A DNA stretch of 64,000 bases from Dendrophyllia cribrosa (GCA_024195265.1 JAJLRJ010000004.1:33072285-33136284), one strand, 5' to 3'; shown: positions 1-11,578, numbered from the stretch's first letter. Notes: generated from the sequence alone by a model not told the origin. Numbers and translations are program-made.

Positions 1-215
1 CGTTATCTCCATGGAGATATGATGCTTTTTATACTGTAAATGTTCTTTGTAGTTCACTTTTGGTCTTGCACTGAGGAGTGCAGGTTCGCCCTGTACGAAA
101 CAGACCTGTATGCATTAAACCGAAGTCAAAAGTTTAACCGTGTCTACTTATTCTCTCTATATTTGCTCTACCGATGGTATCGAGCCCTCTCGACACACAA
201 TACAAAGATTCTCCT

Positions 216-217
<2 letters not shown>

Positions 218-276
<59 letters not shown>
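218..276. repeat. (AT)n microsatellite
   Basis: An uninterrupted run of alternating TA dinucleotides of about 59 bp is visible. An open frame runs through it but encodes only alternating Tyr/Ile and is not a gene. Confidence 0.95.
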
Positions 277-278
<2 letters not shown>

Positions 279-344
279 AAGATTTTGTTTCAATTATTCC
301 GTAGTACAGTGCTCGATACGTTAAAGTAGAGCGAAATATATTGG

Positions 345-478
345 AAAATAGAAAAAAAAACTACTCTTTCATCCCTACAAGCCTGTTTCGTGATTGCTCA
401 CTCTTCTCTTTCTCTTCCTGAAGAGTGAGCAATTACGAAACAGGCTTGTAGGGATGAAAGAGTAGTTTTTTTTCTATA
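345..478. mobile_element. Foldback (MITE-like) inverted repeat
   Basis: Two arms of about 60 bp are near-perfect reverse complements (for example CTACTCTTTCATCCCTACAA on the left and its complement on the right), with a loop of only a few bases containing TTCTCTTTCTCTTCC. There is no coding capacity. This is the form of a foldback element or an inverted-duplicated fragment; the family is not recognised. Confidence 0.75.
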
Positions 479-506
479 TTAATATAATATATATATATAT
501 ATATAT

Positions 507-679
507 GAGAACAGAAATTTTCACAACAAAGATCATGAGTGAAAAAGTGCCTCAGCCGGGAGTTGAACCCGGGTCTCCTGATGACCGGACAGATGCCTTA
601 ACCACTAGGCCACTGAGACAACCACACTCACAAAAACACAAACAACACATTTATGGCTTCATAGTGGAAAGCTCTTAGG
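507..679 (-). mobile_element. tRNA-derived SINE-like repeat, copy 1
   Basis: The segment is repeated almost identically at 894-1066, including sequence on both sides of a tRNA-like core, so the repeat unit is larger than a tRNA. The core at 548-619 on the minus strand has a 7-bp acceptor stem, a D-arm (GCC/GGC), a T-arm (CCGGG/CCCGG) and pol III A and B boxes (TGGCCTAGTGGTTAAGG and GGTTCAACTCC). The anticodon stem has only four pairs and position 33 is C rather than U, so a working tRNA is unlikely. The nominal anticodon is GGT. Confidence 0.65.
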
Positions 680-893
680 AGACATTAACACAAATTCTGC
701 AATGAGGATCGCGTCACTTTACCCAGTCGTTCAGCGATTCACAGTCCACTCCCCAAGGAAATTAAATTACAAATTAGTGTGGGAAGGGAGATATGGACAA
801 CTAATTGCCTCATAATCTTTGGATCACCAATCTATTCTCGTTTGTAAGGCGATTCACAGCGATTTCTGAAATATATACATAGACAGTTAAATT

Positions 894-1066
894 GAGAACA
901 GAAATTTTCACAACAAAGATAATGAGTGAAAAAGTGCCTCAGCCGGGAGTTGAACCCGGGTCTCCTGATGACCGGACAGATGCCTTAACCACTAGGCCAC
1001 TGAGACAACCACACATACACAAACACAAACAACACATTTATAGCTTCATAGTGGAAAGCTCTTAGG
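894..1066 (-). mobile_element. tRNA-derived SINE-like repeat, copy 2
   Basis: This is the second copy of the 507-679 unit, with the tRNA-like core at 935-1006 on the minus strand. Flanking identity extends from GAGAACAGAAATTTTCACAA through GTGGAAAGCTCTTAGG. The two copies are about 390 bp apart in the same orientation, which fits either two insertions or a local duplication. Confidence 0.65.
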
Positions 1067-2142
1067 CGAAATTTATATGCAGGAAGTCCAAATTGTGACG
1101 TCAGTCCGGAAATCCAAATTTATATGCAGGAAGTCCAAATTGAGACGTCATGATAAGTCATTGCTAATGAGGGGAATGCAGGGGAATGCATAAGGAGTGT
1201 AGGGGAATGCCGTAGCGGGGGTTAAATCTAATCACTATATACTACTTGCGTCGGTGGGGAACTGCAAAACAAAAATTTGATCTAAAGAAAGAGATGAACA
1301 TGGCACTGAGTATCTAACACCTTTGTCTAAAAAACCGTGTCTGGGTATTTTGATAACTGTTGTCTCGTTTGTTTTATGTACGCAGTTAAATTTTCAATCC
1401 ATTCATCCATTCCTCTGCATTTAAATGTCCATAGCGTTAGAACGAACTTAAAAGATAACAAGAAGTTGTACACAGCTTGAACTCGTGGCGCCTTTAACTC
1501 ATTGCAGCATTGATTCCCGAGTGTTTGAGTTCTTTTACCGAGAAACTTAAATAGCCAGTATTGTCCTTCATGCATTGCGTGCTGCGAGCATCGGCGGCCA
1601 TTTTCTTGATTTATAGCTCTTTATAATCCGTTTGCGTCGGCCATGTCGGTTGTTAACGTTTATTCGAGTACCTTATTTATCAGGCAACACTTAAGAACGT
1701 AATTTAATATAAAACGTTTGAACAGAACAGAAGCAAGAGACGATATAATTCCTTTCCACGCGATAGAGTGTTTGCCGCGAGAAAAGCAAAAGCCCGGGAA
1801 TAGAAGCCTCGCTCCCGTGCAAACCAAAACAATAACAGAGGCGCGTGAAGCATAATAGACAATACTGGGTCTTTAAGCTTAAAATTATGTATAATCAAAG
1901 GCTCCTAAGGCTCCCGTGAAGAAGAAATGCTAACGCGTAACGCAATATTTCGGTAAACTTATGTTTTCACAGACACGGCTCGATATTTGTTTAAAAAGTT
2001 AAAGGTAGGGATTTTTGACGAACGCAAAAAAAAAAAACGAAAAAAAAGGACCTGAGCGTGACTTGAAATCGGGCCTTCCGACTGTCTCTTCCGGCATGAA
2101 GCCACAACCTCAATCCACCACACTATCGAGGAACCCAACTCA
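1067..2142. other. Intergenic, no gene seen
   Basis: A short direct repeat occurs near 1070-1150 (AAATTTATATGCAGGAAGTC twice, each followed by a GACGTCA-like sequence). No convincing exon, RNA or mobile-element signature was found in the rest; the short open frames have no recognisable composition. Confidence 0.5.
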
Positions 2143-2381
2143 ATAGACCATTTTACAGTTGTCTTCTTAGTGTCCTGGCCTTTGAGTGGAAGCGAGGCTG
2201 CAGTTGACCTTGTTATGATACAGACCTTGAAGCTTTTCAGATGTAAATTTAACTAGTTAGCATGAGAAAAGCATTATTAACATATGAAAAGCAGAAAGGT
2301 TTGTATCAAAGCAAGGTCACCTCCAGCCTCGCTTCCACTCAAAGGCAAGGTCACCAAGCACACAACTGTAAAATGGACTAT
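2143..2381. mobile_element. MITE with about 20-bp TIRs
   Basis: The ends ATAGACCATTTTACAGTTGT and ACAACTGTAAAATGGACTAT are inverted repeats with one mismatch. A second inverted pair lies inside (CCTTTGAGTGGAAGCGAGGCT and its complement). The 239-bp element has no coding capacity, so it is a non-autonomous DNA transposon of unidentified family. Confidence 0.75.
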
Positions 2382-2723
2382 TATGACTAAATTTTATTAT
2401 TTTTAGGTAGATACGCATCAAAACGCGTGTCTCGGTTAAAAAACCCTTTTAGATCGATTTTAATGTTGCACTTAAAACTCCAAATGCGAAACATCTTTAA
2501 GCTTATTGTTGTTTACATTCGTTTACATCAAATTAATTATTGTTATCGCTGGATTCCATTGGTCTTGTCACGAAACGCATTCGTAACAAAGCATTACTCA
2601 CTAAGTTTACAGCTGATGGAAGGAGCGAGCGAGTGAGTGAGTGAGTGAATTTAAATTAGACACCGTTACCGATAACCTGTTCATTCAATTTCGCGTACAG
2701 TATTCACGAGTTCAAAAGTAAGA

Positions 2724-2927
2724 TTACACTACATTCAGTAGCTGACACTTCAAAGCTCGATCGCTAAGCAAATTGCAAGATATATAAAACACAAAACTTG
2801 CCAGGACAAAAATCCCACAGGAATAAGCGGCAAACACAATGTCAAACGTCCTATCCATCCATGAACGCCTTGCATTGTCTTGAAAACTTGCAATTGCACC
2901 CTGTAATTCTTTCTTTTGCTTCTTCAA
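2724..2927 (-). pseudogene. Repeated coding-like fragment with a hydrophobic segment
   Basis: The minus-strand frame encodes a charged start (MKKQKKEL) followed by a hydrophobic stretch of about 20 residues. A diverged copy of the same DNA lies in the opposite orientation near 26620-26720 (shared CAATGCAAGG and TTCATGGATGGATAGGAC), and flanking sequence at 3170-3215 matches 26490-26530 in inverted orientation. It is therefore part of a dispersed repeat rather than a single-copy gene. Function unknown. Confidence 0.35.
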
Positions 2928-3028
2928 TCAACACATGGAGAGATTTTGCGGTATGTATTTCGTGGCTAAAAGCCATGTATACGTAGTCGTCGACATAAAC
3001 TAAAATATGCGTGCAAAAATTTAGGTTT

Positions 3029-3168
3029 ACCTCGGTGTAAGAACCTGTGACTTTTTCCTTTGTTTTTTACCTTTGTAGTATTGCATTCCCAGTTGACTCT
3101 ATTGTTTTATGCCTTTTGTTTTCTTTGTTTTACGTCACTCGTGAATTTGACAGGTTCTTACACCGAGG
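3029..3168. mobile_element. Short MITE
   Basis: The ends ACCTCGGTGTAAGAACCTGT and ACAGGTTCTTACACCGAGG are perfect inverted repeats flanking about 100 bp of T-rich non-coding DNA. It appears inserted in the dispersed repeat also present in part at 26.5 kb. Confidence 0.75.
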
Positions 3169-3390
3169 ATGAGCCAAAAATTTGCATGCGCTAATGTGAC
3201 ACGAAAAAAAAAAGAAAACTCAGAGCCGGATTTACAACTCGTGTGCTGCGCCACGAGTAAAAATAGGTCCGCAATGCGAACATGTGGGAGCTTCTATTAG
3301 GATCATTGTTCAAATAACTAGAATTGCTTTTTGCAAATTCATTTAGTACATTCAACTATACACTTAGTAATAGTAATTACACTGAGTGGA

Positions 3391-3482
3391 GTAGACTTCA
3401 GGGAGTAATCGGGCAAGTAATTTCAAATTGGCCGACCACTTAGTGCGAGGACGATTTGAAATTACGAGAATGATTACCCTGA
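3391..3482. repeat. Imperfect palindrome
   Basis: CAGGGAGTAATCGGGCAAGT on the left pairs imperfectly with a CGAGAATGATTACCCTG arm on the right, and the inner parts contain ATTTCAAAT and ATTTGAAAT. It is probably a small foldback element. No coding capacity. Confidence 0.5.
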
Positions 3483-3489
3483 TTTGTAC

Positions 3490-5247
3490 GACATGAAGTT
3501 TAATTACTAATTAGTCGCATCATTGCAATAACAAAATTCGAGATTATAAAGTCTATCTGGAATTTTTGTACTATTCAATTACAAAATGTTGTAATTGGAT
3601 AGCTGTAATTGGACAGCCATGTCCGCTAATTACATAAGAAATAGGCGCATCATCGTGTATAAAAAGAGTGGTTAAATTGTTGGGAACAACTTGAAGTGGA
3701 TGTAGAAAACTGTTAATTAACAGAGCTCGTCATCTTCACCATGTCAGTAAAATGGCCGTTAGGAGTTGGATGTTTAAAGTTGTTTTTTCTGTTTTTCTTT
3801 GTTCAATTCCAACTTCGGCTAGAAAGTAGATGGAATGTTCCAACTTCGCGGGGTGCATAACGTTGTTCTGCAGACGCTCGTGAAATTGTTTCTTTTACGG
3901 TTGTTTTTCTCTTGCAAACATTTTGCAAGGGACAATCTTGAATAGGTGGCTGAAATTGCCCGTTCCGAACTTCATATGAAGACTGGGACGAGTTTTTTAA
4001 ATTTTAATTCAATTAAAGAAAGATCAAGATCGCATTAAAATTAGTCTGTTTACCAAGTTTGGGGTTGTTCAATTGTAGTTTAGCTGAGAAAAAACCTCTT
4101 GAAGTGAATTTTGAAGAGACATAAATGGGCCATTGTTAGATTTCATAAACACACTTCCTGTTAATGAATCACTGTATTGTAATGTATGCACTTCGTCAAA
4201 ACTTGAAACAATAACTAGCATATCAGTTAAGAGCAAATAATCATTTGTTCGCACAGAATATCTTATAGAAGTGTACAGGTTATTTCCAATAACCAAAATA
4301 ATATTCAAAGTGGAAGAAGTCCACAAATTAGTCAAATTAACATCTTCTATATAATGGTAAATAATAGCAGTAAGTGACAATAGTACACATTAGTTACGAG
4401 CATTTTCTCCAAAGAGCGATTCATTTCCTTGACTGGAGTGAGTGCTGTTGTTGTTGTTGTTGTTAACATCAAGTATTGTAGGGCCTGGATTTTCCTCCAC
4501 ATTATTCGCTTGTCTTATAATCCATGGAATATAAAAATAGTGTGTGCGCTCACGTGACCCTTGAATTACCGTCCGCCATGTTGGAGGACCACTTTGATGG
4601 GTTTTCCCTGTGTTTATCTTCTAGAGAGCGGGCAGTGCGAGCGCTTTTGAAATCATAACTCGCGTTTCCTTTAACGTTGTGAATTAAAATCGAAAAGGTA
4701 GCTGATGTACAGTGCTTTTTTGTCATTTGTGCTAATTTAAATCCCAATAACCCTTTTTTTTCGATAATTAGGGCCGTATTTGTTTCGATCAATTCAATTT
4801 GCCGATTTGCCGGCCGGGTTTTTTTAAACCTTGAAAACATTATCACAGAGTAGAAAATCAGCCACGCTTGTAAAATCGGTTTTATGTCAACAATACTTCT
4901 TAATGTTATAAAATGAAATCATTTTCATGGTCGCGACAAGTCGTAGAATCAGTCTTGTAGCGCGTCTCTTCAGCTAGTTTGTCGGTTCCTTGATTGCACG
5001 AAATTTTGTTTCGAAGTGGTTTCTGTGGGGAACTTGTTCCCCGGGTGCTTACTATTTAGCCAAGAAAACCGGTATTTTCGGTTGGAAAGCAAAAGGTATG
5101 GTTGATTTTCAGGGAATGGGTTGGAACTAGTGGAAAACCGCTACAGCGATTAGTAGCGTGAGCCCGGCAGCCGGGCACGGTCTTCAAAGGGTCTTCAAAA
5201 ATGCCTTAGAAATTCTCACAGAATTTTCACGAAAAGCTTCATTTAAA
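3490..5247. other. Intergenic, no gene seen
   Basis: A (TGT)n microsatellite lies at about 4443-4463. Two minus-strand open frames of about 100 codons (4069-4380 and 4550-4846) have no recognisable domain, so I do not call them genes. The remainder is AT-rich non-coding sequence. Confidence 0.45.
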
Positions 5248-5502
5248 CCTCCTAAGAGTATTCTATCTTTGTTTAGAAATGCCAAGCGCTTCGAAAAATT
5301 ACTTTGGTTTTGTAGTTGACGAATTCTCCGAGCTTGTGCATACTATAAAATCGCTGTGTTCTCGACACTTAAGAAAATCGAGTGTCGAGAACATAGCGAT
5401 TTTATAGTATGCACAAGCTCGGAGAATTCGTCAATTACAAAACCAAAATAATTTTTCGAAGCGCTTGGCATTTCCAAACAAAGATAGAATACTCACAGGA
5501 GG
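5248..5502. mobile_element. Large near-perfect palindrome (foldback element)
   Basis: Arms of about 115-120 bp are almost perfect reverse complements from CCTCCTAAGAGTATTC on the left to the matching GAATACTCACAGGAGG on the right, separated by only a few bases around AAGAAAA. The open frame at 5409-5615 partly overlaps the right arm and is not supported as a gene. Confidence 0.8.
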
Positions 5503-7849
5503 TTTCTGCATTAGGCCTTCGAGATTTTAGCATATTTGACAGCATCGGAGGCTCAAGTTATGTTGTTTCAGTCACCATTTTGATTACGTCAGTCCTCCAA
5601 CATGGCCGCCGGTAAGTTTGTGACGTCATCCGCACACACACTATTGTAGAATGTCATTTGTGTGAACCAAAACTTCACTTCGTTCCACATTTTATATTGT
5701 CCATCAACTTGTTTTAACTTTGGTAAGTAAAATACATTCAAATAAAACATCGTCAACATCATGTTTCAAAATCGTCCTCTCAGACTTGATAAGACGTGAC
5801 TGCCGATCCTGGACCGATATTGTTCAACTGACATCCCCATAGTCTTTTGAATCTTCAGGTACGGTTTTAAAAATAGGTGACTGAGCAAGTGAAATGCGAC
5901 TCAGTATTATTTCCAGTGTCACTTGGTATTGCTTTTCAGTGGCTATTTCAGTAATATCAAGTGCTTCCTCAGTGAGCATTAAGCCGAGTGAATATTGGCT
6001 TGCGTAAGCGTAAAAGCTTCCCTTGAATTGAAGTGCAACCTGCACAGACTTCCAGCCAAACGAAATGTTGGCCTGTAATGTGACCTCGAGGGTTCTCGAG
6101 AGCTGCTGTAACGATGAGTAACTACAGGAACAGCTGAAAATGTCAAAAACAACAAAACAGGCGTTTTTTCTCTACTGCAAACGCACCAAGATTAACGACG
6201 CATGAAAACAAATTGATACGGTATAGTACACCAGAACAAGCAATAACTTACCTTGAAAACTACAACGAAAATAAACGCCGTCAAATTCTATGAAAGCAGA
6301 CCAAACACTTTATAAACGAAAACCACTGCGACACGCCAAGAACATGGCCGATTTTCACTCGACACAAGCTCACACAACCTCGTCCCCAGGCTCTCTCAAC
6401 GAACTCCTCCCAGAAGACCATGCGACACGCGATCACGTAAACCCACAAACGTAAACCCTCAAACGTAAACCCACAAATCTGTCGATCGCATAGTGGGCGG
6501 CAAGCCCCCACAAAAATCGGAGGCACTGTTTTTTAGACAAGGGCATGAAGGTACATGTCGCGATGTTCATCTCCTTCTTTAGATCTTTTCCGGCTGGAAC
6601 GAAACTCAACTTTGTGAAGGATGTACTTTTAGAAATCACTCGCTATATTCTAAACGTAATACTATATTTTCTTAAATAAATACGTTTTCTTAATCCTTTA
6701 TTATAAAGTTTTCAGAAACTATATTGTTTGCTGGGGTGTTAATGAGGCGCAGAGAAATAAAAAAGCTGCGAAAGCAAAAAGATAACATTTCTGCAATTAT
6801 GGAAAATATATATCAGAAGCCTTCCGTGTGACACAATATCAGCCATCAGTTCCTAACCACAAACAAGGTTAGCTTTAATGAAAAAGTGGAACATAATTTA
6901 TCGACTTTCCTAACTTTTCAGAGAATCACCAATTAAATCCAAATTGTTATAGCCAAAATTTAACTGAACATTTTACTCCCTAACAAAAAATAATTCACAA
7001 CGATAGAGACGTGCAGGCCTGTAAACGTTTGCTACTTCCTTCGAAATAAGAGGTGATAAAAATTCTAGTGATGAAACACTCTTTGGAGTGTTTGATAAAG
7101 CTTCTCAGTGATCATTAAATACAGAGAAATACGGAGGAATAAAATCTTCATAACCTATAGATTAACACCGGCTTATCAAACCACCTTTACGTTTGCAATT
7201 ACTAACCAATTTGAAAACATTTATACATGTACCTCGTAAAGAACAACGAAATGCTACATGACCTGCATATTGCTCCGAAAGAGAACTTCGATAGAATTTG
7301 CTAATTATATAGCTTAATTTATGTTTCATCTCCCTTATTCTAAAATCAAGTAGTATTGGTCAGAGGTATTGCTTGGGATGAACTCTGTTTTTGTTGGTAT
7401 AGAGAATATTGATACGTTCTTTTGGGATAAATTGTGCCACCAGTGTGGCCGTTTATTAACAACACTCAAAAAACGATTGAAATGTACAAACATACAAGAC
7501 AGTATCCCAGCAAAGGCGAGGGCACACTCGCCATTCTTTGACAAAAACGAAAAATACAGAACGAGGGAGAGAGGAAACCTGATCTTGACTTGACAGCCAA
7601 GTAGGTAGATTGCATTACTCAAGTGGCTTTTGCACACTGTAGATTCTTAAATGAGCCTACGGTATGTTGAAATATGGATGGTATTCGGAAATTGTGGAGT
7701 AGTCATTTTTTTTATCAAACTGTTCTATTCAGAAAAAACAATATTTTCCGAAAAAACAAAACAACAACAACAACAACAACAACAGATTTACTGGTATTCA
7801 GAACAACCTCTTTCAATGTGACAAACTATCTGTCTCCGTCCATTTGCAG
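5503..7849. other. Intergenic or intronic, no gene seen
   Basis: Several short open frames on both strands have no recognisable domain. An (AAC)n microsatellite lies at about 7762-7785. The last part is upstream of a predicted terminal exon at 7850 and is presumably intron. Confidence 0.4.
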
Positions 7850-8160
7850 CTGTACGTCTAGTAGAAAAGATTGCTCTGCCAGTTGGTATCTGTTTTGCCC
7901 TCGTTATTGTTGTCTCATTGGTCATTTATCACTGGAGGCAGAGGAAGAATCAGAGGAACAATAACCCACGTATCATTGGCGACGGAGGCATAGACTACAA
8001 AACTATTAACAATATCGGTCAGACAGAGGGAAAAATAAAAAATAATAACTTACAACGAAGTGCATCTCTACCAATCTCAGTGAGCTCTCGGTCGTGTAGT
8101 GATATCACAGAGCTCAGCAAAGATAAGATGAACAATGGCGGAAAGGCTAGCGCGCCTTGA
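7850..8160 (+). CDS. Terminal exon of a single-pass membrane protein
   Basis: A consensus acceptor (CCATTTGCAG) precedes a frame open to TGA at 8158. The frame encodes a hydrophobic membrane segment of about 20 residues (LPVGICFALVIVVSLVIYHW), a basic stop-transfer stretch (RQRKNQR), and a polar tail of about 75 residues ending in a Ser-rich block with the motif SRSCSDIT. A second exon of the same architecture, with SSSCSDIT in its tail, lies at 56313-56629, so these are paralogous last exons. The upstream ectodomain exons are not identified here. This is probably the 3' end of a receptor-like gene; the specific family is unknown. Confidence 0.65.
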
Positions 8161-8608
8161 GTTATGTCAGATCACACGTACATTAACTTGATATCTAGGT
8201 TTAATGGGGACTTATAATGGTAAAAGGAGTGAGTGGAGTCCAATTCGTAATAGTAATCATACGGTTTTCTTGTTCAATTTGTGATTTATTTGCAATCGTG
8301 AGTTTTTCAAAAAGCTCAAATTACACTCGCTGCTTTGAAGTGACGATCTTATTGCAGACATGAAGCACCTGACGCGTATTTCGCACTACATTTACAAATT
8401 TTAATGGAAACTAAAAACTCAAAGCTCCGTTTGCACATAATATCCTAAAATATGAATGCCAAAAACCTAAGCTTGTTAATGCAAGTTTCTTATCTTTGCG
8501 GCGCTATGTGTTTACAATTTCTGCAATCCGGCCTTATAGGTGAATTCACGGTACGTCCGTAAAGTTATTTTTTCTTACATTTTGTCCTCAAACAAAACAC
8601 AAGTCAAC

Positions 8609-8801
8609 AGGCCATTTCCGAGTTGCCTTCAGCCTCTTTATCAAAGCGAGGCTAGGTGCGAAACCTTTCATATGAAAATGAGTTTTCATTCACATGCAAA
8701 TAAAACTTATTTGCGTTTGATTTAAAACTCATTTTCATATGAAAGGTTTCGCACCTAGCCTCGCTTTGATAGAGAGGCCAAAGGCAACTCGGAAATGCCC
8801 A
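8609..8801. mobile_element. Foldback element
   Basis: Arms of about 75-80 bp are reverse complements, with GCGAGGCTAGGTGCGAAACC on the left and its complement on the right, around a short AT-rich loop. Non-coding. The sequence GAAGCGAGGCT-like also occurs in the 2143-2381 MITE, hinting at related families. Confidence 0.7.
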
Positions 8802-8803
8802 TT

Positions 8804-8945
8804 AGGATTTTGCCAAGTAACCGCGCCTCTATTGAAATATAAAAAAGAAAAACTCCACAACCTCAGTATAGTTTAGGATTTTGCCAAGTAACCGCGCCTC
8901 TATTGAAATATAAAAAAGAAAAACTCCACAACCTCAGTTTAGTTT
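8804..8945. repeat. 71-bp tandem duplication
   Basis: AGGATTTTGCCAAGTAACCG begins at 8804 and again at 8875, and the two 71-bp units are nearly identical. The duplication directly follows the foldback element and precedes the small open frame at 8981. Confidence 0.9.
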
Positions 8946-8980
8946 AGTGTGTTGTCAGAACTTGTGCAGTTAAGATCACG

Positions 8981-9184
8981 ATGTGGAACGACTATCAACA
9001 AGGGAATGGAAATTCCGAAGAAAGCGAAAGCTCGCAAGAAAGCGAACGGTCATCTCAAGGCTCTCAATCTAGCGAAGAAACGCAATCTTCCTAAGAAGAG
9101 AAAGAGCAGATAGATCCTGGGTCGCATATTCAAGATAAAGCTTTTAGTCGCCACGAAGCCGAGTTCAACGCTTTTGATAAATGA
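8981..9184 (+). pseudogene. Ser/Glu/Gln-rich open frame broken by an in-frame stop
   Basis: An ATG-initiated frame encodes about 37 residues rich in Ser, Glu and Gln, then a TAA at 9092-9094. The same frame continues open for 29 more codons of acidic or polar character to TGA. The composition resembles the disordered N-terminus of a transposon or nuclear protein. No domain is recognisable, and it could be a relic or chance. Confidence 0.25.
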
Positions 9185-9702
9185 ATACAAGCAAAACGAA
9201 GATTCACACAGCGTGGCTCGCATTAAAGCTGCTTCCTGATTATAGATTGAAAGGAACTGAGAAAGAATACTCTTAGAGTATCTACAATGGATGCGTGCTA
9301 TGAAGAAAGATTCGACCTTCCGTAAAGTAATACACACCCAACAAGAGTTAAAAGACACAGAGGGATTTGATTTTACGTTTTAGCACGCGCATGTAATTGG
9401 CTGCTTTGTTTATTTTTCCGAGGTGCTAATCTTCCATGCAAATTTAGTTCAGTGAAAGTCTAGTCGTAGAATTAAAAGTTTGAACTTTGAAGCTACCGGT
9501 CAAGTCAAGTTATTAAAACTGAAAGTGGGTGATGAGCTGAGAAACTGAAAATCGACATAGAGTCTAGCGATGTAGCAGTTATAAGAATGTTGCGGTAAAT
9601 AAGAATAAGAAGCGGTTTTTATACTGCGCAATTTTATTGATTCTAAACTGTGAATGTTTCGGAACCCTCTTTATATTATAGTTTTATGCAGCTATAGTAT
9701 CT

Positions 9703-9774
9703 GCTTTGATGGTCTAGTGGTTAAGACACTACGTTGTGGCCGCAGTAACCTAGGTTCGAGTCCTGGTAAAGGCA
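9703..9774 (+). tRNA. tRNA-His-like (anticodon GTG)
   Basis: The 72-nt sequence has a D-arm with the A-box TGGTCTAGTGGTTAAGA, an anticodon loop TTGTGGC giving GTG, and a T-arm with B-box GGTTCGAGTCC. The acceptor stem has one mismatch and one G-T pair, and the anticodon stem has one mismatch. No CCA is encoded, as expected in eukaryotes. It is either a tRNA-His gene or a tRNA-His pseudogene/SINE head; no second copy was noticed in this window. Confidence 0.55.
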
Positions 9775-10419
9775 TGTTGTTTTCATCTATGTCTGTAAAA
9801 AATATCTGTGTCAGTTGTGTTTTGTTTTGAAGTGAGTTGGTATAAACGGGCATGTTTAGACCTGTCTATTGTTTCTATTGTTTTGAAAGGACGCGGAAAT
9901 CCAAATTAGTATGCAGGGTAACACAAAAGGGATAGGTATTTGACGTCATGAAAAGGGAATACGTTTATTAATACTCATCAATAAAATTACGCCATCATCT
10001 GGGCGCCTAATCCAAGTATTCCATGGCGCCTATTCCACCTATTCCATAACAAGGAGTAAAATGCTGGACCACCATTACTGATAGCGAATCTTGTACTGTG
10101 AAATAACCCCTTCCCCCTCCTCGTCCCGGTTATAAGTGCTAACTGAAGATTACAGTGGTTTTTGTATACTAACCTGCTGGGTGAAACAATGGATAATTTA
10201 AGGGATTATTAAAAGCTTAAAAATTAATTACAAAACATCAAGAACAGCTAAAATTAACCTTACATGTATGGGGGCGTGGTTTTCTACCAAAGACCACATG
10301 AGTGCCAACTTAATTAAGAATTACTTAACAAGTGATATTTTAAAATATCACGATCATCCTCGGCGAGTTTAGTTTGAAAAACTCACGGGTGGAATTTTCA
10401 AATGTCACGCATTAGCTTA

Positions 10420-10843
10420 TTATTATATACATATACACCTAATTGCAATAACGTCATAAAAAAATGAAAAATGTAAAAACGAAAAATGAAAAAAGGAATT
10501 AATTAGACTTACAAAGTACATTCTCGCCGGATTTTAATAATTCTCAAAGCATGCACAAGAACTATGTTTAAGAACAGGTTTTTGCACTTTTCTTTTTTTT
10601 TGAAGTGCAACTGTGCACATGTATATAAAAATGACATCAACCGGGTAGCAACATGTTTCCAACATGGACGGTTACCATATGATTTCAAATAACAATAGCC
10701 GCTGCATGCTTTATTTAAATTAACAATAGCCGCTACACGCTTAATCGTGCCGCGTGTTGCTGTGATGATTAAGCTAATTAATTCCTATTTGGCTTTTTTC
10801 ATTTTTGTAAGACAACGTTATTGCAATTAGGTGTAGGTATAAT
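10420..10843. mobile_element. Non-autonomous DNA transposon
   Basis: The ends are inverted repeats containing ACACCTAATTGCAATAACGT on the left and its complement on the right, continuing into imperfectly matched poly-A/T flanks (TGAAAAA and TTTTTCA). The interior has a roughly 25-bp direct repeat around ACAATAGCCGCT. No coding capacity. Confidence 0.65.
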
Positions 10844-10859
10844 AAAACGTTTAAATGCA

Positions 10860-11160
10860 GAGGACCACTCAACACTACGATAAATAGTGGTAATTTTCTT
10901 TCCGGATCTCCTTTATGAAGGGATACGAGTACTAGACGTCATTGTTTTGTACCTACATTATATATGTCATTATATCTTGTTACAACTTAGTTAGATATTT
11001 TTCGTGTAATCTTATATTAGCCAATCATGTACTTGTTATCTATATTCAAATTTAAGAGCCGTTGTATATTATTTTCACTCCAACGCCGGCTCTGTAGAAG
11101 ACTAGTTCTACTAGTCGAAATATTGGCCATTAAACCTGCCATTAATTTCCGTTGTACTAG
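10860..11160. other. Possible retroelement-derived segment
   Basis: The phrase CTGTAGAAGACTAGTTCTAC followed by TAGTCGAAATATTGGCC resembles the hinge-like palindromic leaders seen near Penelope-like elements. This is a weak, memory-based resemblance and there is no coding sequence here. The nearest clear Penelope fragment is at 57.5 kb. Confidence 0.2.
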
Positions 11161-11291
11161 CCTTGCATTTTAAACTGTTTATGTATAATACATGTACTTA
11201 AATAATTAGCTTAAATGATCCCTTGCAATCTACTCTTTTCTATGGAGATTGTTTTAGCCATGGTTATGTTTAGACACTGCAATTATTTGCA

Positions 11292-11578
11292 TTAGAGCGG
11301 TTTTCAGTTGAGTGTCGTAAAACCAAAACCAAAGTAATTACTCTGACCAATCACAACAGTCGTAGACAATCCAATGAACCAATCAGATCTCGAAGCAAAT
11401 ACATGTAGCCGGTGCCAAGCGCGGGAAAACGCGTGCGAGCAAGTCACGATTGGTTTTGGTTTTACTTCTGATTGGTCGAGAAAGTGGCGCGGGATTTTTT
11501 AGTCAATCACAAACCGTAGCAATACAAACCAAAGCAATTGTGAAATAACTTTCGACACTCAATTGAAAACTGCTCTAA
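11292..11578. mobile_element. MITE with TTAGAGC termini
   Basis: The ends TTAGAGCGGTTTTCAGTTGA and the complement of TCAATTGAAAACTGCTCTAA are inverted repeats. The interior holds several ATTGGT/ACCAAT-type boxes and the string CCAAAACCAA twice in opposing orientation. A related sequence begins at 63277 (TTAGAGTGGTTTTCAATTGA), and the termini resemble those of the 13307-14106 element, so this looks like a small family. Confidence 0.7.

Noticed and set aside
548..619. Functional tRNA on the minus strand (and copy at 935-1006)
   Set aside because: Anticodon stem mismatch and C at position 33, and the repeat unit extends well beyond the tRNA in both copies, so a SINE is more likely.
4069..4380. 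103-codon minus-strand open frame
   Set aside because: No domain, no splice context and composition like other random AT-rich frames.
6281..6639. Overlapping minus-strand frames with short repeats ACGTAAACC
   Set aside because: No recognisable protein; the repeats are short and the frames overlap each other.
9050..9358. 102-codon minus-strand frame
   Set aside because: Overlaps the opposite Ser/Glu-rich frame and has no domain.
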